A DNA stretch of 5,789 nucleotides from Nanobdellota archaeon (GTDB lineage: Archaea > Nanobdellota > Nanobdellia > Woesearchaeales > JAGLGH01). The DNA lies in assembly GCA_023144115.1 (NCBI GenBank), contig JAGLGH010000078.1, positions 1 to 5,789 of the forward strand, given 5' to 3'. Shown one piece after another: positions 1 to 5,789 of this stretch. Each line of letters opens with the position of its first letter. The first letter of the stretch is position 1. The translations under genes were made by a program, and so were the position numbers. Below the pieces are notes generated by a model that made no database searches, had not been told where the DNA came from, and worked only from the letters and a program-made list of their open reading frames with translations.

Positions 1-2
1 GT

Positions 3-254
3 AATATCAGTTTTAGCGATGGCAGTTATATAATGGATGAACAAGCTTCTTATTATAATTATTCAAGAACATTCGATTCTATTCAGATTGTTGAATATAA
101 TGTGACATGCAGTGCAATAGGAGAAAATACTGTATTTGCGAATGATACAGCTGTTATAGGTGATATTGCAATCCCTGAGTTTTCAATAATCACTTTAGGG
201 CTGGGATTGATTGCAGTGCTGGGTGGGTTGATTGTGATTCGGAAGAGAAGATAA
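3..254 (+). CDS. C-terminal part of a secreted surface protein with a PEF-CTERM-like sorting/anchor signal (5' end outside the window)
   Basis: The frame is open from base 3 with no stop, so the gene is cut by the left edge. The first ATG (base 33) is probably internal, not the true start. Ten residues are readable before that Met and 73 from it on. The end of the protein has the tripartite layout of archaeal C-terminal sorting signals: a Pro-Glu-Phe motif (bases 174-182), a hydrophobic segment of about 19 residues (SIITLGLGLIAVLGG and onward), then a basic tail RKRR before TAA. PEF-CTERM tails are known as presumed archaeosortase substrates; the assignment here is by motif likeness. The extracellular part has four Asn-X-Ser/Thr sequons (NIS, NYS, NVT, NDT) in about 80 residues, which suits a glycosylated exported protein. 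What the ectodomain does cannot be told from this fragment. It converges on the helicase gene, with 19 bases between the stops. Confidence 0.75.
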   Translation, partial: NISFSDGSYIMDEQASYYNYSRTFDSIQIVEYNVTCSAIGENTVFANDTAVIGDIAIPEFSIITLGLGLIAVLGGLIVIRKRR

Positions 255-269
255 AATCCAAAGGATTTT
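253..269. terminator. Small hairpin between convergent genes, possible bidirectional terminator
   Basis: AAAATCC and GGATTTT form a perfect 7-bp inverted repeat around an AAA loop. The hairpin overlaps the TAA of the surface-protein gene and lies just before the stop of the convergent helicase gene. Each strand ends the stem in TTTT and continues pyrimidine-rich. Archaeal termination depends mainly on T-tracts, so the hairpin may be incidental; the position between two converging 3' ends is the main support. Confidence 0.4.
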
Positions 270-273
270 CGCT

Positions 274-3200
274 TTATTTAATAATCTTAATCTTATTCCT
301 GAACATGCTGACAAGCTTACTGCTCCAGATATCTGGCACATCTCCATCTACAAGATTTTCAAGCCATTCTATGAAGGGTTTCCTGAATCCTGATGTATCA
401 CCTTTGATTAGCCTTTCACACTCATGCCTGAGCATAGAGTCAAGTCCTATTCTGTTAGCAGCTTTCTTAAGATCATCATATAACTGCTCTTTATAAGGGA
501 GTTTAGGCTCTTCAGGCTTTTCCTTATTTTCTTCCTTTTCCTTTGCATACATCCTATTTTGATACTTCTTGGATTTATATGCTTCTTTCTCTTCTGCATC
601 CTCTCCCCATAATGCAGAATAAGATAATGGTTCATGCGAGAGATCAGGTATATCTTTTTCCTCAATTGGCTCTTTGTTCTTAAGCGCTATCTTGAGCTTT
701 ACCTGCTGCTGCATCCTTCGCAGGAATTCCATCCTGTCTTCTATCTTGAGTATGTCTGCAAAACCTTGTATGATAAGATTAAAAGCAAATGGGCTTGGGA
801 TTGGGTGGGATATCTCTTTGAGCTTTATTTTTCCATCTTCAATATTCCTGACAATCTTTTTTGCATTTTTTAGGTCCATAAGATCTTCGAGGACTTCTCT
901 TCTTGCTTCCTTGAGTATTGGAAAGTCATCAGATATTCTTCTGACAGCGCTTATCAGGATCATGGAGCTTACCTGCTGCCTGCCTACTCTTTTGCGCTTT
1001 CCCTTGTAATTCCTTAATATCATAAGAGCTCTTCCTGCGCAATGCCTGAACCTTCTTTTGAGGATTTCTGATTTATCTATTGCAATCCTGCTCAACAAAT
1101 CAATCTTATCAGAGCGCAGCATTGAGAAAGCTTTCATCACATTCACTTTTTTCAGGTAGCTTATATAGAAACCGTTGTCATTTATCCCTATCTCTACATC
1201 CTTGTGTTCTGTCTTTCCGATTATATAAGCGACTGCTCTTGAGAGAACATCATTGACCCGTCTTCCGTAAAGTGTATGAAACATGACTTTTTTGCTTCTG
1301 CCGTCATCTATATGTTCGATGATTATTTCTTTATCAGTAGGAATCTCTGCATAGTTATATTGCAGCCTGAAATATTCATAAATCGCGTTTGCTGCATTAT
1401 CATCAACATAAAGGTATTTATTGATAAAACTGATTATTTCTTTCCCTGTCTTATTGTGATTAAACTTATCTTCCATAAGCCTTCTGAATTTACTTATATC
1501 CATAGCAAGGTCAAAGCTTAACGGCAGGCTATCAGAAAACCATCTTGGAACTGTTGGCGGACGGCCTGCTGATGCAGTGACTCTTGCTACCATGCCTGAG
1601 GCATTCCTGAATTTGTATACGTTTCCGCCAAGCACAAATATGTCTCCTGGTTTTAGTCTTTCAAGGAATGATTCTTCTATTGTCCCTATGGGCTGGTTTC
1701 CAAGTTTGACTATCACAGATGTTTCATCAGGGATTGTGCCGATGTTTGTCATGTATATGACCCTTGCCAGCCTTCCCTTTTTTCCAATCATGTTCTCTTC
1801 CTTGTCATGCCAGATCTTGGCATATACATGCCTGTCTTCAAGAGATGTAAATCTGCCACTGAGGTAATCCAGAACTGCCAGATAATCATCATGATTAAGA
1901 GTTCTATAGCAATAGCTTTTCCTGATAAGGCTGTATAGTTCATCAACATCCCATTTCTGATCAATTGCCATGCCAAATATCTGCTGCGCCAAAACATCAA
2001 GACAGTTCTGGGGTATATGTATCTGATCAATTTTCTTTTCAATGCCTGATTTGAGAATGACTGAACATTCTACCAGATCGTCCATGTTCATCACAATGAA
2101 TCTTCCTTTAGTTGTTTCGTGCAGCCTGTGGCCAGACCTTCCTATCCTCTGCAATGCCCTTGCTACTGATTTTGGGCTTCCAAGGCATATCACCAAGTCA
2201 ATGAATCCGATATCTATGCCAAGTTCAAGGCTGGTTGAGCAAACAACAGCTTTCAGTTTTCCTTGTCTCAGCCTTTTTTCAAGATTTGTCCTATGCTCTT
2301 TTGACAGCGAGCCGTGGTGCGCACCTATGCCTTGAGCTTTGCTCGAGGTCCCAGAAATCTCTGATTTCTCAGGATTCTCAGAATATCTCTTAGGGAACTT
2401 AGCTTTAAGGTGGTCAACTATACGTTCTGTGGCTGCTCTTGTATTAGTGAATATCAATGTTGTCTTATGCTTGCTGATAAGATTGTCCATAAGTGCATAC
2501 ATTTTGTGATGCAATTCTTTATGTGAGATGTTAGTTAAATCTGGCACTGGGCTTAATACCTGGAGATCCATTTTTTTCAGATATTGGATGTCTACAATTT
2601 CACAATCCCTGTCTCCAGCCAGGAATCGTGCAACTTTTTCAAGCGGTGCTACTGTCGCGCTCAGGCCAATTCGTGCCATATGGTCAGATAGGTGAGAAAG
2701 CCTTTCAAGGCTGAGTGATAGGTGCACTCCGCGCTTGTTGTCAGCTATCGCATGGATTTCATCAATTATGCACCATTGGACATTTTTAAGGTTTTCGCGG
2801 AACTTTGGTGAGGATAATAGGATTGCGATGCTTTCAGGAGTTGTTATGAGAATATGGGGTGGGTTCTTGAGCATTCTGCTTCTCTGCGACTGTGTTGTGT
2901 CTCCTGTGCGAACAGCAATGCGGATGTTAAGCTTTTTGCCTGCAATCTTTTCCATCTCTGCTAATGGTTCCTTTAGGTTCTTCTCTATGTCATTGTTCAA
3001 TGCTTTTAATGGGCTTATGTAGACACAATATACTTTATCTTTAAGCAGCCCTTTCTGGTCAGAGTCTATAAGCTCGTTGAGGATTGACAGGAAGCCTGTG
3101 AGGGTTTTGGTCGAGCCTGTTGGAGCACTGATAAGGATGTTTTTTCTTGAGTGTATGTCAAGGACTCCAAAGAGCTGCGGCTGAGAAAAAGAGCTGAATC

Positions 3201-3285
3201 TACTGAAGAACCACTCATCTACTATTGGATTGAGGATTTTTTTAAGCTGTGATGGTGTATTAGGTTTTTGCTTTAATTTGATCAT
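274..3285 (-). CDS. lhr: Lhr-type ATP-dependent DEIH-box helicase (superfamily 2)
   Basis: This is a 1003-residue cytosolic helicase of the Lhr family, whose members use ATP to move along single-stranded DNA and unwind DNA or RNA:DNA duplexes in repair or RNA metabolism. RecA domain 1 holds Walker A at residues 54-61 (APTGSTKT), PLKALNN (92-98), TPES (149-152), the DEIH box (175-178) and SAT (209-211). RecA domain 2 holds IFTNTRAATER (278-288), HHGSLS (323-328), STSLELGIDIG (350-360) and QRIGRSGH (379-386). A winged-helix region follows, then the Lhr-specific beta-barrel with PRWFSDSLPLSFDLA (580-594) and a helical Lhr domain ending near residue 868 (SPFAFNLI, 831-838). Residues 869-1003 are an extension beyond the usual core: a charged Lys/Glu linker (about 895-930), then a small domain of unknown role. 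The ATG fits the family because the expected start of the fold (NPIVDEWFFSRF, 19-30) follows shortly. No Shine-Dalgarno is visible. Walker A has Thr59 where Gly is expected. Which archaeal Lhr subgroup it belongs to is not settled. Confidence 0.93.
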   Translation of the reverse strand: MIKLKQKPNTPSQLKKILNPIVDEWFFSRFSSFSQPQLFGVLDIHSRKNILISAPTGSTKTLTGFLSILNELIDSDQKGLLKDKVYCVYISPLKALNNDIEKNLKEPLAEMEKIAGKKLNIRIAVRTGDTTQSQRSRMLKNPPHILITTPESIAILLSSPKFRENLKNVQWCIIDEIHAIADNKRGVHLSLSLERLSHLSDHMARIGLSATVAPLEKVARFLAGDRDCEIVDIQYLKKMDLQVLSPVPDLTNISHKELHHKMYALMDNLISKHKTTLIFTNTRAATERIVDHLKAKFPKRYSENPEKSEISGTSSKAQGIGAHHGSLSKEHRTNLEKRLRQGKLKAVVCSTSLELGIDIGFIDLVICLGSPKSVARALQRIGRSGHRLHETTKGRFIVMNMDDLVECSVILKSGIEKKIDQIHIPQNCLDVLAQQIFGMAIDQKWDVDELYSLIRKSYCYRTLNHDDYLAVLDYLSGRFTSLEDRHVYAKIWHDKEENMIGKKGRLARVIYMTNIGTIPDETSVIVKLGNQPIGTIEESFLERLKPGDIFVLGGNVYKFRNASGMVARVTASAGRPPTVPRWFSDSLPLSFDLAMDISKFRRLMEDKFNHNKTGKEIISFINKYLYVDDNAANAIYEYFRLQYNYAEIPTDKEIIIEHIDDGRSKKVMFHTLYGRRVNDVLSRAVAYIIGKTEHKDVEIGINDNGFYISYLKKVNVMKAFSMLRSDKIDLLSRIAIDKSEILKRRFRHCAGRALMILRNYKGKRKRVGRQQVSSMILISAVRRISDDFPILKEARREVLEDLMDLKNAKKIVRNIEDGKIKLKEISHPIPSPFAFNLIIQGFADILKIEDRMEFLRRMQQQVKLKIALKNKEPIEEKDIPDLSHEPLSYSALWGEDAEEKEAYKSKKYQNRMYAKEKEENKEKPEEPKLPYKEQLYDDLKKAANRIGLDSMLRHECERLIKGDTSGFRKPFIEWLENLVDGDVPDIWSSKLVSMFRNKIKIIK

Positions 3286-3377
3286 TTAGAGAATAAATTT
3301 ATTGATTTGCTGTTCTTGTATTGCTCATAATCATCTTTTGTCAATCTAAGCTACCCTGGAAATTTGTTAAGCCAAGT

Positions 3378-3389
3378 CTATTTTTATAC
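3378..3389 (-). promoter_or_regulatory. Predicted archaeal TATA box for the helicase gene
   Basis: On the - strand this reads GTATAAAAATAG, preceded by an A-rich stretch (TTTTTAGAAAA) that could serve as a BRE. Transcription would be expected to start about 25 bases downstream, near 3357-3360, giving a leader of roughly 70 bases before the helicase ATG at 3285. The 244-base divergent region otherwise shows no RNA gene that I can recognise. The match is by eye to the archaeal consensus. Confidence 0.45.
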
Positions 3390-3498
3390 TTTTCTAAAAA
3401 CTACTTGAAAGTAACACCCCCAGTAATAAAAAAGCAGCTATTCTTTATGAATTTATGTTTAGTAGGTTAAATAAGATAGGTAAAATCATAAACAAAGA

Positions 3499-3506
3499 TT
3501 TTTAAA
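3499..3506 (+). promoter_or_regulatory. Predicted TATA box for the dph2-like gene; implies a leaderless transcript
   Basis: TTTTTAAA matches the archaeal TATA consensus and follows a purine-rich ACAAAGA that could be the BRE. Its centre lies about 27 bases before the A of the ATG at 3530, the normal TATA-to-start-site distance. The mRNA would therefore begin at or within a few bases of the start codon. This agrees with the absence of any Shine-Dalgarno (the upstream bases read TATATATAGCTAAAT) and supports 3530 as the true start. Confidence 0.6.
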
Positions 3507-3529
3507 CATCTACATATATATAGCTAAAT

Positions 3530-4288
3530 ATGAAGACATTATTTATAGAAGCCAGGGCTAAGGGTCTTAAGATACCGAAAGATATCATATTCAAACTCCC
3601 AGATACAATTGCATTAGCTGCAACAGTACAGTTTGCAGGAGATATTGAAGACATAAAAGAAAAGATTGAAAAGACAGGCAGACAAGTAATTCTTTATCAG
3701 GGCGCAAAATCAAGATATCAGGGGCAGATACTCGGGTGCGATGTAGAGAAGATTGAAGAAGACGTAGACGCGTTCTTATATATAGGAGATGGCATTTTCC
3801 ATCCAAAGATGTTGGTAATAAAGAACAATAAGCCAGTTTTTGCGTACGACCCTTTTAGTGAGAAATTTGACAGGCTGGACACTGATGATATTGAAAGGAT
3901 GATGAAAAGGAAAAAAGGAGCATATCTTAAATTCATGTCATCAGAGCATATAGGCATCCTCATATCAGTAAAGACAGGGCAATATACTCCAGATGCAAGA
4001 GCAAAGCTTGAAGAAAAATATCCTGATAAGAAATTCTATGCGTTTGTCGCAGACACAATAGACTTCAGCCAGCTTGAGAACTTCCCATTCATAGAATGCT
4101 GGGTAAACACAGCATGTCCCAGGATAGGATATGATGATAGTCATGCGCTTCAGAAGAGCATTATCAACATCTGGGATGTTCTACCTGAGAAAGAAGAAGC
4201 AAAAGAAGAAAGCGAACTGGCAGATTCTGAAACAGATGAAGAAGAGATTCCAGGGGAAGAGGCAACAACAGAACTTGAAGAGTATTGA
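3530..4288 (+). CDS. dph2: Dph2-family diphthamide synthase homologue lacking the N-terminal domain
   Basis: Dph2 moves a 3-amino-3-carboxypropyl group from S-adenosylmethionine to a histidine of elongation factor 2, the first step of diphthamide synthesis. It uses a [4Fe-4S] cluster held by three cysteines, one per domain. This 252-residue protein matches domains 2 and 3: IALAATVQF (27-35), GQILGC with Cys70 (65-70), YIGDGIFHP (84-92), ISVKTGQ (145-151) and VNTACPRIGYDD with Cys196 (192-203). Domain 1 and its cysteine are absent; archaeal Dph2 is usually near 340 residues, and this one spends its last 34 on an acidic tail (219-252). An in-frame TAG at 3521-3523 and a TATA box 27 bases upstream argue that the short form is real and not a wrong start. 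A third cysteine, Cys190, lies six residues before Cys196. It could be one part of a split enzyme, a non-catalytic partner subunit like eukaryotic Dph2, or a degenerate copy. Family membership is firm; activity is uncertain. Confidence 0.85.
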   Translation: MKTLFIEARAKGLKIPKDIIFKLPDTIALAATVQFAGDIEDIKEKIEKTGRQVILYQGAKSRYQGQILGCDVEKIEEDVDAFLYIGDGIFHPKMLVIKNNKPVFAYDPFSEKFDRLDTDDIERMMKRKKGAYLKFMSSEHIGILISVKTGQYTPDARAKLEEKYPDKKFYAFVADTIDFSQLENFPFIECWVNTACPRIGYDDSHALQKSIINIWDVLPEKEEAKEESELADSETDEEEIPGEEATTELEEY

Positions 4289-4324
4289 ATATTACATACT
4301 ATTTTAGCAGTGTTCTGGAATGAT

Positions 4325-4343
4325 ATTTTTTTATTTTATTTTT
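4325..4343 (+). terminator. T-rich tract, probable archaeal terminator for the dph2-like gene
   Basis: Runs of seven, four and five T broken by single A residues begin about 37 bases after the dph2-like stop. Oligo-T on the coding strand is the core archaeal termination signal. The tract overlaps the last codons of the convergent gene, where the opposite strand encodes a Lys/Ile-rich end and TAA, so part of the T-richness is simply that coding sequence. Confidence 0.5.
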
Positions 4344-5788
4344 CTGACGATTCCATTATCTGCATCAACTTCTACTAAATCTCCGTCTTTTAAAAAATCT
4401 GTAGCCCATCTGGTCATCATTACGCAAGGCTTTTTGAATTCTCTGGCAACAATAGCAGCATGAGATGTTATTCCACCTTCATTTGTAACAATAGCGCCTG
4501 ATTTTAAGATTGCTGGAAGCATATTTGGTTTTGTCTGCCAAGCGACCAATATATCTCCTTCTTTCATATTAGCCATTTGTTTTTCAAGTGATTCGCTTTC
4601 ATCAATCAATTTAACTTTTCCAATAACTTTCCCTGGATAAGCAGTATTTCCTTTGAGAAAATCTAGATCAGGAGGCAGTAATTTTACATTGTTTTCTTCT
4701 AAGAATTGTTTTGCTTCTTCTTCAAATAGAACACTATGATTATAATTCTTGTCAATGTGAATCACAAATAGATCTATTTTGTTCTCAGGGATTATTCTGT
4801 GATGTTTTTCTAAAGCTTTTTTTGTATTTATTTCTATAAATTCATGCAGGCGCATATTTTCTACAACTGTTTCAGAAACTCCAAATTCTTTGGCTTTTTT
4901 CTTAGCTAAATTAGACATTTGCAAGAACCAAACCATCCAAATCAAATGACTTTCTAGACGATAATAAGCAAATACTTCCAGTGCTTTACAGAATCTTAGT
5001 ATATGTTCAGAGAGATTATAATAATTAATAACTTCTCTTTTTCTTTCTTGCAAATCTTTAATTCCTTCTATAATTGAATTATACTCTTTTTTGAAGTAAT
5101 CTGTCTCTTTATTTTCTAATTCTTCAGTCACTTTGTTTTTTAGCCATTTTTCATCAATATTTTGATTATGATCCGCTACTTCACTCATGAAACAAGATTT
5201 GAATTTTTTAAAATGATTTTCAATCCTTTCTTCATTAATCCATCCATAATTAAATCCAATCAATATCCTAAGAAAATCCAGCCTTTCCTTTGTTGGAGTT
5301 GATAATTCTTCTGGTTGTGTTAATAAGCTTAAAATTTCTGGAGGTGATTTCTGTGTTTTTAGGTCATAAAGATAATTTAAAATTTCTCGTTCAATCTTCT
5401 CTACGCAATGAGGTTGAGTAATAAGCATAAAACCAGCAGCTTCCTCCATCATCCTAACTATTGTTTTAGGATCATTAAGATTGTTATTATCTATTTCCTG
5501 TTGATGCAATTTATTTATTTCTAAGAATTTTGCAGTAAAACGAGAAAGAAAATCTTCTGTTTTAATAATTCTTAACATATGATTACTAATTTTGTCAATA
5601 TTATCCTTATGCCACATAGTATGATTAACGTGGCTCCCATTCGCTTTCGCTTCAGATACAAAAGCAAGAAGATTTTCAGAAATGCCGGTAAGTTCTTTTT
5701 GTATCCTATAAATGTTCTTTGAAAAAAGCAATTCAGCTATCAGGGGTGGGAAATATTTACTTGCCCCTGCTTCCCTAATCCAACTCAT
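4331..5788 (-). CDS. PEP-utilizing-enzyme-type protein: helical domain plus C-terminal phosphohistidine swivel domain, possibly truncated at the window edge
   Basis: The last ~105 residues (381-485) are a clear mobile phosphohistidine domain of the PEP synthase / pyruvate phosphate dikinase / rifampin phosphotransferase type. It opens with TAYPGKVIGKV, continues with GDILVAWQTKPNMLPAIL (411-428), and has the signature NEGGITSHAAIVARE (436-450) with the phospho-accepting His443. Residues 1-380 are mostly helical and charged. The stretch ALEVFAYYRLESHL through KKKAKEFGVS (269-305), then HSVLFEEEAKQF (351-362), resembles the middle domain that precedes the swivel in this family. No ATP-grasp domain is present in the visible part. 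The only visible start ATG lies one base from the right edge, so the gene may continue further and carry that domain there, or it may be a stand-alone swivel protein. The substrate is unknown. The region is more AT-rich than the helicase gene. The stop is 42 bases from that of the convergent dph2-like gene. Confidence 0.82.
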   Translation of the reverse strand: MSWIREAGASKYFPPLIAELLFSKNIYRIQKELTGISENLLAFVSEAKANGSHVNHTMWHKDNIDKISNHMLRIIKTEDFLSRFTAKFLEINKLHQQEIDNNNLNDPKTIVRMMEEAAGFMLITQPHCVEKIEREILNYLYDLKTQKSPPEILSLLTQPEELSTPTKERLDFLRILIGFNYGWINEERIENHFKKFKSCFMSEVADHNQNIDEKWLKNKVTEELENKETDYFKKEYNSIIEGIKDLQERKREVINYYNLSEHILRFCKALEVFAYYRLESHLIWMVWFLQMSNLAKKKAKEFGVSETVVENMRLHEFIEINTKKALEKHHRIIPENKIDLFVIHIDKNYNHSVLFEEEAKQFLEENNVKLLPPDLDFLKGNTAYPGKVIGKVKLIDESESLEKQMANMKEGDILVAWQTKPNMLPAILKSGAIVTNEGGITSHAAIVAREFKKPCVMMTRWATDFLKDGDLVEVDADNGIVRKIK

Positions 5789-5789
5789 A

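Noticed and set aside
305..1009. Further open frames on both strands inside the 3' third of the helicase gene
   Set aside because: All overlap the conserved or continuous helicase coding frame and have no promoter or start signals of their own.
1577..2335. Open frames on the + strand (1577-1867 and 2042-2335) opposite the helicase gene
   Set aside because: They lie fully antisense to conserved Lhr motifs, show no recognisable protein features and are rich in Cys/Met/Ser as expected of shadow frames.
3415..3422. Run of five C (GGGGGTG on the - strand) in an AT-rich intergenic region, resembling a Shine-Dalgarno
   Set aside because: No start codon follows at a usable distance on the - strand, and it lies upstream of the predicted transcript start for the helicase gene.
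3511..3522. Alternating TA stretch (ACATATATATAG) before the dph2-like ATG as a possible TATA box
   Set aside because: It is only about 10-18 bases from the start codon, too close for a TATA box serving this gene; the TTTTTAAA at 3499-3506 fits the spacing.
3286..3529. Search for a missing Dph2 domain 1, a tRNA or a small RNA in the divergent region
   Set aside because: The frame of the dph2-like gene is closed by TAG at 3521-3523, no domain 1 motif was seen in other frames, and no cloverleaf or box C/D pattern was recognisable by eye.
3591..3963. Open frames on the - strand opposite the dph2-like gene
   Set aside because: They are antisense to conserved Dph2 motifs; the composition is that of a shadow frame.
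1..5789. CRISPR array, insertion sequence, toxin-antitoxin or defence system
   Set aside because: No regularly spaced repeats, terminal inverted repeats, transposase motifs or paired small genes were found on either strand.

Overview
The window reads as a piece of an archaeal genome. Three things point that way: a diphthamide-synthase (Dph2) family gene, a protein end carrying an archaeal PEF-CTERM-like sorting signal, and TATA-box promoters with no Shine-Dalgarno. One of these promoters sits close enough to its start codon to imply a leaderless mRNA. The general style (compact genes, lysine/isoleucine-rich proteins, a minimal Dph2, a stand-alone PEP-utilizing-type protein) would suit a DPANN-type lineage. 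That placement is inference, because no rRNA or other marker gene is present.

Layout from left to right. (1) Bases 3-254, + strand: the C-terminal end of a secreted, probably glycosylated surface protein with a membrane anchor. It is cut by the left window edge. (2) A 19-base gap with a small hairpin separates it from (3) a 1003-residue Lhr-type superfamily 2 helicase on the - strand (274-3285). (4) A 244-base divergent intergenic region (3286-3529) carries one TATA box facing the helicase and one facing the next gene. (5) A short Dph2 homologue lies on the + strand (3530-4288). (6) A 42-base gap and a T-rich tract lead into (7) a - strand gene (4331-5788) for a helical protein ending in a phosphohistidine swivel domain. 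This gene reaches the right edge and may be incomplete.

The four genes form two tail-to-tail pairs around one head-to-head promoter region, so none obviously shares an operon with another inside the window. Lhr (nucleic-acid remodelling) and Dph2 (modification of elongation factor 2) could share regulation through the common intergenic region, but nothing in the sequence links them mechanistically. The PEP-utilizing-type gene is visibly more AT-rich than the helicase gene.

Most notable: the Dph2 homologue lacks the whole first domain and with it one of the three cysteines that bind the radical-generating iron-sulfur cluster. An in-frame stop two codons before its ATG and a well-spaced promoter make this truncated form look genuine. 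The helicase has a threonine in place of the normally invariant Walker A glycine, plus a C-terminal extension of about 135 residues. I see no CRISPR array, tRNA, rRNA, insertion sequence or obvious defence or mobile system.
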